Source: Stutzerimonas kunmingensis (GTDB lineage: Bacteria > Pseudomonadota > Gammaproteobacteria > Pseudomonadales > Pseudomonadaceae). Taken from it: 64,000 bases of DNA. The translations under genes and the position numbers were made by a program. The first letter of the stretch is position 1, and the number at the start of each line of letters is the position of its first letter. The stretch is from positions 186,001 through 250,000 of the forward strand of contig NZ_FORS01000005.1 of NCBI RefSeq assembly GCF_900114065.1, read 5' to 3'. Positions 18,342-28,680 of this stretch are shown here, piece by piece. A model generated the notes under the pieces. The model did no database searches, was not told where the DNA came from, and worked only from the letters and a program-made list of their open reading frames with translations.

Positions 18342-19676
18342 TCAGAATCGGTCCTTCAGTCGATACCAGAGCATGCCCAACGCCAGCAGTGGCGAGCGCA
18401 GTGCCGGTCCGCCGGGGAAGGTCGGATGCGGCACTTTGGCGAACAGATCGAAGCCGCTGCTTTGCTGGCCGGCAATGGCTTCGGCAAGCAGGCGACCGGC
18501 CAGGTGCGTGGCATTCAGCCCGTGGCCGGAATAGGCCTGGGCGTAGAACACGTTGGGATGTTCGGCCAGGCGACCGATCTGCGGCAGCCGGTTGGCGCCG
18601 ATGCCGATCATCCCACCCCACTGATAGTCGATGCCGATGCCGACCAGCTGCGGAAATACCTCGAGCATCTTCGGCTGCATGTAGGCGGCGATGTCCTGTG
18701 GGTCACGGCCGGAATAGTGGCAGGCGCCGCCGAACAGCAGTCGGCCATCGGCGCTGAGACGGAAGTAGTCGAGCGCCACGCGCTGATCGCAGACCGCCAT
18801 GTTCTGCGGCAACAGCTCGCGGCAGAGCGGCTCGGGCAGCCGCTCGGTGGCGATGATGTAGCTGCCGGCCGGCAGCACCTTGCCGGCGAGCTTCGGTTGC
18901 AGACCGTTGAGGTAGGCATTGCAGGCCAGCACCAGGTTGTCCGCGTGCACCACGCCCTGAGCCGTATGCACCTTGGCTTGCGGGCCGTACTCGATGCGCT
19001 CGACCGCCGACTGCTCGAACAGCCGCACGCCCAGCGACTGCGCCGCCGCCGCCTCGCCGAGTGCCAGATTCAGCGGGTGCAGGTGGCCCGAGCCCATGTC
19101 CAGCAGGCCGCCTAGGTAACGCTGCGAACCCACCACCGTGACCAGGTTGGGACGCGACACGCGCTGCAAAGGATGCGGATAGCCGAGGCGCAGCAGGTCG
19201 GAGTACTCGTCGTCGAAGCCTTTCAGATGCCGTGGCTTGGTCGCCAGGTCGCAATAGCCCCAGGTCAGGTCGCAGTCGATGGCGTAGCGCTCGATGCGCT
19301 GTCGGACGATGTCGACGGCTTCGAAGCCCATGCGCTTGAGTTCATCGACGCCTTCTTCGCCGATGATCTTGCTGAACTGCTCGACGTCATGGCCGACGCC
19401 GCGGATCAGTTGCCCGCCGTTGCGCCCGCTGGCGCCCCAGCCGATTCGGTGCGCTTCCAGCAGGATGACGCTGAGGCCCCGCTCGGCCAGTTCGATGGCC
19501 GTGTTGAGGCCGGAGAACCCACCGCCGACGACGCATACGTCGGCCCGCTGCTCGCCCTGCAACGGCTCGAAGGCCAGTTCGCGATTGACGCTCGCGGCAT
19601 AGTAGGAGGGTGCATGTACGGCGCCGTTCGGCGCGGATGCGCGTTGATTCATCAAGGTGTCATGAGAGGTCTGCAT
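18342..19676 (-). CDS. FAD-dependent amine oxidoreductase (gamma-glutamylputrescine oxidase-like)
   Basis: A 444-residue DAO-family flavoenzyme. The FAD-binding motif VCVVGGGFSGLNTAIELAER (about 47-66) is followed by GWGASGRNGGQL, the segment typical of PuuB/PauB oxidases, and YSGHGLNATHLAG near the C-terminus. PauB enzymes oxidise gamma-glutamyl-polyamines or similar amines. Nearby pauR, the polyamine repressor, supports a role in polyamine catabolism; in P. aeruginosa a pauB-like gene is in the same place beside lrp. Starts at 19676 and 19652 are both possible; the first has an AGG. Confidence 0.87.
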   Translation of the reverse strand: MQTSHDTLMNQRASAPNGAVHAPSYYAASVNRELAFEPLQGEQRADVCVVGGGFSGLNTAIELAERGLSVILLEAHRIGWGASGRNGGQLIRGVGHDVEQFSKIIGEEGVDELKRMGFEAVDIVRQRIERYAIDCDLTWGYCDLATKPRHLKGFDDEYSDLLRLGYPHPLQRVSRPNLVTVVGSQRYLGGLLDMGSGHLHPLNLALGEAAAAQSLGVRLFEQSAVERIEYGPQAKVHTAQGVVHADNLVLACNAYLNGLQPKLAGKVLPAGSYIIATERLPEPLCRELLPQNMAVCDQRVALDYFRLSADGRLLFGGACHYSGRDPQDIAAYMQPKMLEVFPQLVGIGIDYQWGGMIGIGANRLPQIGRLAEHPNVFYAQAYSGHGLNATHLAGRLLAEAIAGQQSSGFDLFAKVPHPTFPGGPALRSPLLALGMLWYRLKDRF

Positions 19677-19779
19677 GCGCCTAGGGTAGACCGGAGCGAG
19701 GCCGCGGAGCAAAGCCGGGCATGACCAGCGGTGCCTCGCAGGCTGCCCGACGAGGCCGCAGAACTGGCCGTCATCGGCT

Positions 19780-20268
19780 CTAGTCCGGGACCGGTAGGTC
19801 GAGGGATTCCTTGATCTCTTCCATCACGATATAACTCTTCGATTCGCGAACGTGCGGCAGCTTCAGCAGGATGTCGCCGAGCAATTTTCGGTAGGAGGCC
19901 ATCTCCGAAATCCGCGCCTTGACCAGGTAGTCGAAGTCACCGGACACCAGGTGGCATTCGAGCACGTGGGGTAGCTTGAGCACGGCGCGGCGGAATTCCT
20001 CGAAGATGTCGCCGGACTTGTACGCCAGGCTGATCTCGACGAACACCAGCAGCCCCGCCTTCAGATGCTGCGGGTTCAGACGTGCCGAGTAGCCCATGAT
20101 GATGCCTTCGCGCTCCAGGCGCCGGACGCGCTCGGTGCAGGGCGTGGTCGACAGGCCGACGCGCTCGCCCAGCTCGGTGAAGGGCAGGCGCCCTTCGGCT
20201 TGGAGGATGCGCAGGATGTGGCGGTCGATCTTGTCCAGTTCGCGTCGCGTCTGATGCCGGGTTCTCAA
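19780..20268 (-). CDS. lrp: Lrp/AsnC-family transcriptional regulator
   Basis: A 162-residue regulator with an N-terminal winged helix-turn-helix (LDKIDRHILRILQAEG, then VGLSTTPCTERVRRLER) and a C-terminal RAM ligand domain. It starts at TTG (20268) with GGAGGG 8 bases upstream. It is divergent from dadA, and Lrp-type proteins control alanine catabolism at dad loci (Lrp in E. coli, an Lrp-type regulator in P. aeruginosa). L-alanine or leucine is the likely effector. A palindrome in the shared promoter region is a candidate binding site. Confidence 0.92.
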   Translation of the reverse strand: MRTRHQTRRELDKIDRHILRILQAEGRLPFTELGERVGLSTTPCTERVRRLEREGIIMGYSARLNPQHLKAGLLVFVEISLAYKSGDIFEEFRRAVLKLPHVLECHLVSGDFDYLVKARISEMASYRKLLGDILLKLPHVRESKSYIVMEEIKESLDLPVPD

Positions 20269-20348
20269 GGGATATGCCCTCCAAATAAAGGGTCGATGGC
20301 GTGAATAACGGCCAAAGATAGCTTTTTATATGGTGAATAACACTGCTT

Positions 20349-20364
20349 GAGTATTTTTATACTC
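20349..20364. promoter_or_regulatory. Candidate Lrp operator between lrp and dadA
   Basis: GAGTAT and ATACTC are perfect 6-bp arms around TTTT, an A/T-centred dyad close to the general Lrp-type site. It lies about 50 bp upstream of the dadA ATG in the A/T-rich divergent promoter region. The assignment is inferred from the motif and its position. Confidence 0.5.
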
Positions 20365-20414
20365 CGTTTCAATAGTGATTCGGAAAAGCCCGTTCGAGCG
20401 GGTGGGAGGCTGCA

Positions 20415-21713
20415 ATGCGTGTACTGGTATTGGGTAGCGGCGTGGTCGGTACTGCCAGCGCCTATTATCTGGCGCGGGCCGGTTTCGAAGTGGTGGTGGT
20501 CGACCGGCAGCCGGCGGTGGCGATGGAGACCAGCTTCGCCAATGCCGGGCAGGTCTCGCCCGGCTATGCCTCGCCGTGGGCGGCACCTGGCGTCCCGCTG
20601 AAGGCGATGAAGTGGCTGTTGCAGCGCCATGCGCCGCTGGCGATCAAGCTTACCGGTGACGTCGACCAGTACCTGTGGATGGCGCAGATGCTGCGCAACT
20701 GCACGGCGGCCCGCTACGCGGTAAACAAGGAGCGCATGGTGCGCCTGTCCGAGTACAGCCGTGACTGCCTCGATGAGCTGCGCGCGGAAACCGGGATCGC
20801 CTATGAAGGTCGTCAGCTCGGCACCACGCAGCTGTTCCGCACCCAGGCGCAGCTTGATGCCGCCGCCAAGGACATCGCTGTGCTGCAGCGCTCCGGGGTG
20901 CCCTACGAGCTGCTCGATCGCGCCGGCATTGCACGGGTAGAGCCGGCTCTGGCGAAGGTTTCGCACAAGCTCAGCGGTGCGCTGCGGCTGCCCAATGACC
21001 AGACCGGCGACTGCCAGATGTTCACCTCGCGCCTGGCGGAAATGGCCGTGGCGCTCGGTGTCGAGTTCCGCTTCGAACAGAATATTCAACGCCTCGACTA
21101 CGCCGGCGACCGGCTGGCAGGTGTGTGGATCGACGGCAAGCTGGAGACGGCCGATCGCTACGTGCTGGCGCTCGGCAGCTACAGCCCGCAGATGCTCAAG
21201 CCACTCGGCATTCGTGCACCGGTCTACCCGCTCAAGGGCTATTCGCTGACCGTACCGATAAGCGATCCGGCGATGGCACCGCAGTCGACCGTGCTCGATG
21301 AAACCTACAAGGTCGCCATCACCCGCTTCGATCAGCGCATCCGTGTCGGTGGCATGGCGGAGATCGCCGGGCACGATCTGTCGCTCAACCCGCGCCGGCG
21401 GGAAACCCTGGAAATGGTGGTGGGCGACCTCTATCCGCAGGGCGGCGATCCGTCTGACGCGGTATTCTGGACCGGCCTGCGACCGGCCACGCCAGATGGC
21501 ACACCGATCATCGGCGCGACACCCTATCGCAATCTGTTCCTCAATACCGGCCATGGCACCCTTGGTTGGACCATGGCGTGCGGCTCCGGCCGTGTGCTCG
21601 CTGACCTGCTGGCGTCCAAGCGTCCGCAGATCAGCACCGAGGGGCTGGATATCTTCCGTTACGGCAAGCACAAGGAGACCCGTAAACATGCCCATCCGGC
21701 GGCTGCACACTGA
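20415..21713 (+). CDS. dadA: D-amino acid dehydrogenase, FAD subunit
   Basis: DadA oxidises D-alanine and other D-amino acids to 2-oxo acids and ammonia, passing electrons to the respiratory chain. The 432-residue length, N-terminal FAD motif [19 protein letters not shown], the segment [20 protein letters not shown] and the C-terminal [16 protein letters not shown] are all typical. It is associated with the inner membrane. The 3' end overlaps the RidA-family gene by 26 bp, so the two are co-translated. The expected alanine racemase gene dadX does not follow. Confidence 0.97.
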   Translation: MRVLVLGSGVVGTASAYYLARAGFEVVVVDRQPAVAMETSFANAGQVSPGYASPWAAPGVPLKAMKWLLQRHAPLAIKLTGDVDQYLWMAQMLRNCTAARYAVNKERMVRLSEYSRDCLDELRAETGIAYEGRQLGTTQLFRTQAQLDAAAKDIAVLQRSGVPYELLDRAGIARVEPALAKVSHKLSGALRLPNDQTGDCQMFTSRLAEMAVALGVEFRFEQNIQRLDYAGDRLAGVWIDGKLETADRYVLALGSYSPQMLKPLGIRAPVYPLKGYSLTVPISDPAMAPQSTVLDETYKVAITRFDQRIRVGGMAEIAGHDLSLNPRRRETLEMVVGDLYPQGGDPSDAVFWTGLRPATPDGTPIIGATPYRNLFLNTGHGTLGWTMACGSGRVLADLLASKRPQISTEGLDIFRYGKHKETRKHAHPAAAH

Positions 21714-22062
21714 AACCCGCTATAGCGAAGCGGTGATCCACAACGGCGCAGTGTATCTCTCCGGGCAACTGGCCGATGACCTGACCGGTGATATCCGCGA
21801 GCAGAGCCGCGAAACGCTGTCGAGCATCGAGCGCTTGCTGGACGAGGCGGGTACCAGCAAGACGCGCTTGCTTTCGGCAACCATTCACCTGAAGGACATC
21901 GCCGCCGATTACGCCGGTATGAACGAGGTGTGGGATGCATGGATCACACCGGGCACGGCGCCGGCACGGACCACTGTTCAGGCCCTGATGTATTCGCCGG
22001 ATGTGCGGGTCGAGATCACCGTCGTCGCTGCCATGCCGGATCTCGCCGGCCCGGTCCTCTGA
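21688..22062 (+). CDS. RidA/YjgF-family protein
   Basis: A 124-residue RidA-fold protein. RidA enzymes deaminate reactive enamine/imine intermediates made by amino-acid-metabolising enzymes. The C-terminal [22 protein letters not shown] region is the usual subunit-interface segment, but the catalytic Arg is followed by TTVQA and not the canonical TVxVxxLP, so this belongs to a non-RidA subgroup. The ATG (21688) has GGAG 10 bases upstream and lies inside the end of dadA. Removing the imino acids made by DadA is a plausible job. Confidence 0.85.
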   Translation: MPIRRLHTETRYSEAVIHNGAVYLSGQLADDLTGDIREQSRETLSSIERLLDEAGTSKTRLLSATIHLKDIAADYAGMNEVWDAWITPGTAPARTTVQALMYSPDVRVEITVVAAMPDLAGPVL

Positions 22063-22180
22063 CTCTTGGGAGAGCCACGCGTGCCGGGCGACGGCTCGTC
22101 CGGAGCCAGTGTTGTAAATTCTGAACGCCATTGCCATGATAGCCCCCTCTTCGCATCGCTCTTGAAAGGGGGCTCCCGTA

Positions 22181-22729
22181 TTGGACGTTGGCGTTCGACT
22201 GCAAACCATCCGCAAGCTCAAGGGTCTGTCCCAGCGTGAACTCGCCAAGCGTGCCGGCGTTACCAACAGCACCATTTCCATGATCGAAAAGAACAGCGTC
22301 AGCCCCTCGATCAGCTCGCTGAAGAAGGTGCTGAGTGGGATTCCCATGTCGCTGGTGGAGTTCTTTTCCCCCGACTTCGAGCAGGACAGCGACACCCAGG
22401 TGGTCTACAAGGCCGGCGAGTTGATCGATATATCCGACGGCGCGGTGAGCATGAAACTGGTGGGCAAGGCGCATCCGGGACGAGCCATCGCCTTTCTCGA
22501 CGAGACCTATCCGCCGGGCTCCGACACCGGGATGGACATGCTCTCGCACCAGGGCGAGGAGGCCGGGATGCTGGTCGAAGGCCGTCTGGAGCTGACCGTG
22601 AACGGTCAGGTGTACGTGCTGGAGAGCGGCGATAGCTACTACTTCGAGAGCAGCAAGCCGCATCGTTTCCGCAATCCGTACGATGCGCCGGCACGGTTGA
22701 TCAGCGCGACGACGCCGGCGAACTTTTAA
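22181..22729 (+). CDS. pauR: Polyamine-responsive XRE-cupin repressor PauR
   Basis: A 182-residue regulator with an N-terminal XRE helix-turn-helix (SQRELAKRAGVTNSTISMIE, about 17-36) and a C-terminal cupin domain (about 110-178) with HQGEEAGMLVEG. This layout matches PuuR/PauR, which represses putrescine and polyamine catabolic genes until the amine binds. It starts at TTG (22181) behind a strong AAAGGGGG site, and PauR homologues begin at the same residue. In P. aeruginosa the gene lies next to dadX and cycB; here dadA-ridA directly precede it. Confidence 0.9.
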   Translation: MDVGVRLQTIRKLKGLSQRELAKRAGVTNSTISMIEKNSVSPSISSLKKVLSGIPMSLVEFFSPDFEQDSDTQVVYKAGELIDISDGAVSMKLVGKAHPGRAIAFLDETYPPGSDTGMDMLSHQGEEAGMLVEGRLELTVNGQVYVLESGDSYYFESSKPHRFRNPYDAPARLISATTPANF

Positions 22730-22827
22730 TCTCATAGGCCTTGATTCATCCGAAAGTTGCGATGCGACAAAGCGTCGCGGAGAAACGCCGGGCCTTTCGT
22801 ATTGTTTCGGCCGGCATGGCTTGCCGT

Positions 22828-22865
22828 TATACTGACCGCCGCTCGCGATACCGTGGCCGCGAGCG
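22828..22865 (+). promoter_or_regulatory. -10 element and 5'-leader hairpin of the cytochrome c5 gene
   Basis: TATACT at 22828-22833 is a good -10 box. Starting about where the transcript should begin, CGCTCGCG (22840-22847) and CGCGAGCG (22858-22865) form a perfect 8-bp stem with a 10-nt loop. A hairpin at the extreme 5' end would be expected to protect the mRNA. No convincing -35 box was found, so the promoter call is moderate. Confidence 0.5.
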
Positions 22866-22890
22866 TGTCTAGCCACAATGAGGGTGTAAG

Positions 22891-23316
22891 GTGAACCTGA
22901 TTAAGAAGATCCTGGTAGCACAGACTGCCGTATTGGCCCTGTGGGCAATGAGCGCTCAGGCTGCGACCGACGAAGCAATCGCCGAGCGCCTCAAGCCGGT
23001 GGGCGAAGTATGTATTCAAGGTGAAGAGTGCGCAGCCGCTGGTGCCGGCGCTGCCGCAGCCGCCGGTGGTGCCGCTCGTAGCGGTTCCGACGTGTACGGC
23101 AAGTTCTGCACCGCCTGCCATGGCTCCGGTCTGCTGAACGCGCCGAAGACCGGTGACAGTGCAGCCTGGACGGCCCGTGCCGATGCATCGGGTGGCCTGG
23201 ACGGCTTGCTGAAGAATGCCATCAGCGGTATCAACGCCATGCCGCCGAAGGGCACCTGTGGCGACTGCTCCGATGACGAGCTGAAGGCCGCCATCCAGCA
23301 CATGTCCGGCCTCTGA
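22891..23316 (+). CDS. cycB: Cytochrome c5, membrane/periplasmic mono-haem
   Basis: A 141-residue exported cytochrome. A signal peptide ends at AQA (about residue 24). The haem site is FCTACHG (CxxCH, about 71-77), with the distal Met in NAMPPKG (about 109-115). A Cys pair near the C-terminus (GTCGDCSD) is typical of c5. The linker before the haem domain is unusually Ala/Gly-rich (about residues 46-62). It starts at GTG with GAGGGT upstream. The likely role is electron transfer from quinol oxidation to terminal or denitrification oxidoreductases. A terminator hairpin follows. Confidence 0.93.
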   Translation: MNLIKKILVAQTAVLALWAMSAQAATDEAIAERLKPVGEVCIQGEECAAAGAGAAAAAGGAARSGSDVYGKFCTACHGSGLLNAPKTGDSAAWTARADASGGLDGLLKNAISGINAMPPKGTCGDCSDDELKAAIQHMSGL

Positions 23317-23337
23317 TCGAGCGCCAGGCGTCACCAG

Positions 23338-23361
23338 CAAAGCCGCCTCCGGGCGGCTTTG
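23338..23361 (+). terminator. Terminator after cycB
   Basis: A perfect 10-bp stem, CAAAGCCGCC with GGCGGCTTTG, and a TCCG loop lie 21 bases after the cycB stop. The T-tract is broken (GTCGTTT), so efficiency may be partial. Confidence 0.75.
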
Positions 23362-23451
23362 TCGTTTCTGCGGTGAGCAAAGCAGGCAGCTCTCGAGTCG
23401 AATTCGATACGGCCTACCGGTCGGATTCCCGTGACGACAGAGGAGCCCCGC

Positions 23452-23985
23452 ATGCCCAGTTCCGCACCACAACCCGAACAGCTGTACCTGGCCAGTGACG
23501 GGCGCACGCCCAACAGCCCGCATCCGGTGCTGATCTACCGCCAGCTGCCATTGGCCGGACCAAGCCCCGCAGAAGCCTTCGAGCGACTGTTCGACAGCCA
23601 TCTATGGCCGTCTGCCTGGCGTGGGACGGTTTACGACTACCATCACTACCATTCCACCGCCCACGAAGTGCTCGGCGTGGCCAGCGGCTGGGCGCGGGTC
23701 ATGTTGGGTGGTGATAACGGTCAGGAGGTCGAGCTGAAGGCGGGCGACGCGCTGGTGCTACCGGCCGGGACAGGGCATTGCGCGCTCGAGGCCAGCGCAG
23801 ATTTTCAGGTGGTGGCGGGTTATCCGGTCGGCCAGCAGTACGACATGCAGCGGCCAGACGCGGCCACCCATGATCAGGCGCGTGAGCGAATTGCCCAAGT
23901 CGGCGTGCCCATCAGCGATCCGCTGGCAGGCACGCAGGGTGCGCTGGTGGCGCTATGGCGCGCAGAGGCGCCGCCGGCCAGTTGA
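23452..23985 (+). CDS. YjlB-like cupin protein
   Basis: A 177-residue single-cupin protein. The cupin core (about 55-120) has YDYHHYHSTAHEVLGV, in which the two His and the Glu can bind a metal, followed by LKAGDALVLPAGTGHCAL, the second cupin motif with its His. The pattern matches the YjlB group. Function is unknown; many small cupins are isomerases, dioxygenases or sugar-binding proteins. The ATG at 23452 was chosen because GAGGAG lies 6 bases upstream. It converges on xpt. Confidence 0.8.
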   Translation: MPSSAPQPEQLYLASDGRTPNSPHPVLIYRQLPLAGPSPAEAFERLFDSHLWPSAWRGTVYDYHHYHSTAHEVLGVASGWARVMLGGDNGQEVELKAGDALVLPAGTGHCALEASADFQVVAGYPVGQQYDMQRPDAATHDQARERIAQVGVPISDPLAGTQGALVALWRAEAPPAS

Positions 23986-23986
23986 G

Positions 23987-24014
23987 CCGGGTTCAGCTTT
24001 TGAGCTGCGCCCGG
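23987..24014. terminator. Nested hairpin between convergent genes
   Basis: An outer CCGGG/CCCGG pair encloses CAGCT-TTTG-AGCTG between the cupin and xpt stop codons. It lacks a T-tract, so it may act as a bidirectional barrier or RNA 3' end. Confidence 0.5.
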
Positions 24015-24028
24015 ACTATGACCTGCAC

Positions 24029-24706
<678 letters not shown>

Positions 24707-24737
24707 TCAATTCGGCGCGCCGATCCAAGGCCGACGT

Positions 24738-25325
24738 TCAGCCCAGCGCTTCGATCGACAGGCGGCGAAAGCGCACCGCCTCACCGTGGTGCTGCAGGAC
24801 GATATGCCCGGCCGGCGCCTTGGCGAACAGCGGCTTGTCGGCGAATTTGCTGGATTCGATCAGCGTGTGCAGGGCCGGGTCGTCCAGGCGATAACTCAGC
24901 ACCATACGATTGCCCAGCCAGTGTTCGACCGCACCCTGGCGCACGACAAGCGCTGCGTGCATGAAGCTGCCGGGTTCAATCCGGGTTTCCTGTTCGGGCG
25001 CGAGCAGGCCATACAGGGCACCGTTGCGGGTGGTTGGTTCTTCGCCGTCGGGGTGAACGGCATCATCCAGCAGCTGCATTTCCGGCCCGCTGTGCCAGGC
25101 GAGGCCGGCGCTTTCGTCGACGCGGTAGAAGACCCCGGAATTGCCGCCCACCGGTAGGGCGAACTCGAACTGCAGGATGAAATCGCCATAGCGCTCGCGC
25201 GAGACCAGGTCGACCCGCGGGGCGCCGACAATGGCACACAGCTGTTCATCGTCGTCGCGGTACCAGCTTTCGTCGGGAAAGGTTGCGCCATGCCAGGCGT
25301 GCCATTGTGCTGCGTCGAGATTCAT
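24738..25325 (-). CDS. DUF1080 / 3-keto-disaccharide hydrolase-like protein without signal peptide
   Basis: A 195-residue protein with the jelly-roll DUF1080 fold: LVSRERYGDFILQFEFAL, GGNSGVFYRV, and WHSGPEMQLLDD are the typical strand motifs. Some members hydrolyse 3-keto-glucosides; most are secreted. This one begins MNLDAAQWHAW with no signal sequence, so it should be cytoplasmic. The gene starts 10 bp after a GH13 stop codon, the last of three leftward carbohydrate genes. A glycoside-processing role fits the neighbours, but the substrate is unknown. Confidence 0.78.
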   Translation of the reverse strand: MNLDAAQWHAWHGATFPDESWYRDDDEQLCAIVGAPRVDLVSRERYGDFILQFEFALPVGGNSGVFYRVDESAGLAWHSGPEMQLLDDAVHPDGEEPTTRNGALYGLLAPEQETRIEPGSFMHAALVVRQGAVEHWLGNRMVLSYRLDDPALHTLIESSKFADKPLFAKAPAGHIVLQHHGEAVRFRRLSIEALG

Positions 25326-25335
25326 CAGCCGCTCC

Positions 25336-26955
25336 TCATCCGAACAGTTGCTGCTTGCGCCGCAGCCAGCGATAGCCGTAGGGCCCGAGGCGAATCTTCA
25401 GCGGTGAGCCTTCCGGCTGCCCGTAGTCGCAGTCGGCGAGCACATCGACCATGTCCTGAAGGTCGTCCTCGGTGATCTCGACGGTGGTTTCCGTGTCGGC
25501 AAGATTGACCAGCATCAGCACCGTGGAGCCGTTGTCGTGGCGGATGGCAAAGACGGCGGGGTCGTTCACCTCGACCGTTGTGCGCTTGCCGATGCCAATC
25601 TCGCGCAGGCCTATGCGGGTGCGGATCATGTTGCCGGTGCGCGCCATCAGCGAGTCGCTGCGCAAAGTTTGAGCGAACACGTTGATCTTCTCGTACGAGA
25701 AGGGCCCTTCGTCGATCACCGGTGCGGCCAGCTCACCTTTGGTACAGGAGAATCCGGCGTTGGGTTCGTTGGACCACTGCATGGGCGTGCGTACGGCCAG
25801 TCGCTCGGGGCGGTCGAGGTCATCGCCCATACCGATTTCCTCGCCGTAGCGGATGATCGGCGTGCCGGGCAGCGAGAACAGCAACGCATGAGTGGCCGCG
25901 ATGCGTCGCTCGTCGCCGTCGAGCATCGGCGCGAGCCTCCGGCGAATGCCGCGATCGTAGGCGCGCATGTTCTCGTCGGGGGCGAAGGTGTCCATCACCT
26001 CTTTGCGCTCATCCTCTTCCAGCCGGTCGAGGCTCAGCTCGTCGTGGTTGCGGATCCACAGCGCGTATTGCGAATGACTGGGCGGCAGCGGTTGGCTGTT
26101 CAGGGCGCGCACCAGCGGCTCGGCCTGCTGCCGTGCCAGGGCCAGGAACAGGTGATTGTTGGTCCAGAAATCCAGCAGCAGGGTGATGCGATCGGCCTCG
26201 TCGCCGAAGTATTCGACGTATTTTTCCGGATCAGTGTCGATCTCACCGAGCAGCACGGTCTCGGGCCGGCGCATGGTGACGAAGTCGCGCATGTGTTCGA
26301 GTAGCCAGTAGCCCTTCTCCAGTTCACCGCCGCCGGCCTGGCGCACCATGTGCACCGCGGCGTCGATGCGGAAACCGGAGACACCCAGACGCAGCCAGAA
26401 CGACATGATCCGCTCGATCTCGTGGATGACCTTCGGGTTGGTCAGGTCAAGATCCGGCTCGTGCTTGTAGAACAGATGGCGGTAGTACTGGCCGGCTTCC
26501 TCGTCCCAAGTCCAGATGCTGTCCTCGACCGTCGGGAAAATCGGCTCCATGAAGTCGTCGGGCTCGTCGGCCCAGATGTAGTAGTCGCGGTAGGGCGACT
26601 CGCGGTCACGGCGCGCCTCCTGGAACCACTTGTGCTGGATGGACGTGTGCTGCACCACCAGCTCGATGATGACGTGCAGGCCCAGCTCTTCGGCCTTCTC
26701 CAACAGAGCGACGATGTCGGCCAGATCGCCGAAACGTTTGTCCACCTGTAGATGGTCGGTGATGTCGTAGCCGGCATCCTCGAAGGGCGACTGATAGAAC
26801 GGCATGAGCCATACGGCCGTGCAGCCGAGGCCGCGAATGTAGTCGAGCCGCTCGGTGATGCCGCGCAGATCGCCGCAGCCGTCTCCATTACTGTCACGAA
26901 ACAGGGTGGGATCGATCTGATAGATCGCCGCGTTGCGGTACCAGAGTGGACGCAT
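25336..26955 (-). CDS. GH13 alpha-amylase-family enzyme resembling trehalose synthase
   Basis: A 539-residue (beta/alpha)8 GH13 protein. Catalytic residues are present: nucleophile Asp198 in GFRIDAAVH, acid/base Glu238 in VLLGEIDTD, and Asp305 in IRNHDELSL. Later motifs RRRLAPML, PGTPIIRYGEEIGMGDD and RTPMQWS closely follow trehalose synthase (maltose to trehalose). One oddity: conserved region I, usually NHT, is QHT (Gln102). There is no maltokinase partner or signal peptide. It could be an alpha-glucosyltransferase or glucoside isomerase. It starts 2 bp after the upstream GH13 stop. Confidence 0.83.
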   Translation of the reverse strand: MRPLWYRNAAIYQIDPTLFRDSNGDGCGDLRGITERLDYIRGLGCTAVWLMPFYQSPFEDAGYDITDHLQVDKRFGDLADIVALLEKAEELGLHVIIELVVQHTSIQHKWFQEARRDRESPYRDYYIWADEPDDFMEPIFPTVEDSIWTWDEEAGQYYRHLFYKHEPDLDLTNPKVIHEIERIMSFWLRLGVSGFRIDAAVHMVRQAGGGELEKGYWLLEHMRDFVTMRRPETVLLGEIDTDPEKYVEYFGDEADRITLLLDFWTNNHLFLALARQQAEPLVRALNSQPLPPSHSQYALWIRNHDELSLDRLEEDERKEVMDTFAPDENMRAYDRGIRRRLAPMLDGDERRIAATHALLFSLPGTPIIRYGEEIGMGDDLDRPERLAVRTPMQWSNEPNAGFSCTKGELAAPVIDEGPFSYEKINVFAQTLRSDSLMARTGNMIRTRIGLREIGIGKRTTVEVNDPAVFAIRHDNGSTVLMLVNLADTETTVEITEDDLQDMVDVLADCDYGQPEGSPLKIRLGPYGYRWLRRKQQLFG

Positions 26956-26957
26956 GC

Positions 26958-28493
<1,536 letters not shown>

Positions 28494-28680
28494 GCCTCAC
28501 ACCCCCTGATTCGTCTCAGGTCGCGGCCGATCCTGCACGACCGCTCTGTCAGGTTTACGACTGGCCAACGGCACATGGGTTCGCCGGTTAATTGATCCTG
28601 GTCGGTCCGCGATGAACGCAAGGGTGGATACTCCGCCTAAGCTAACGACAGACTTTCAACCCCCCTCCGAGGAGATTTGC

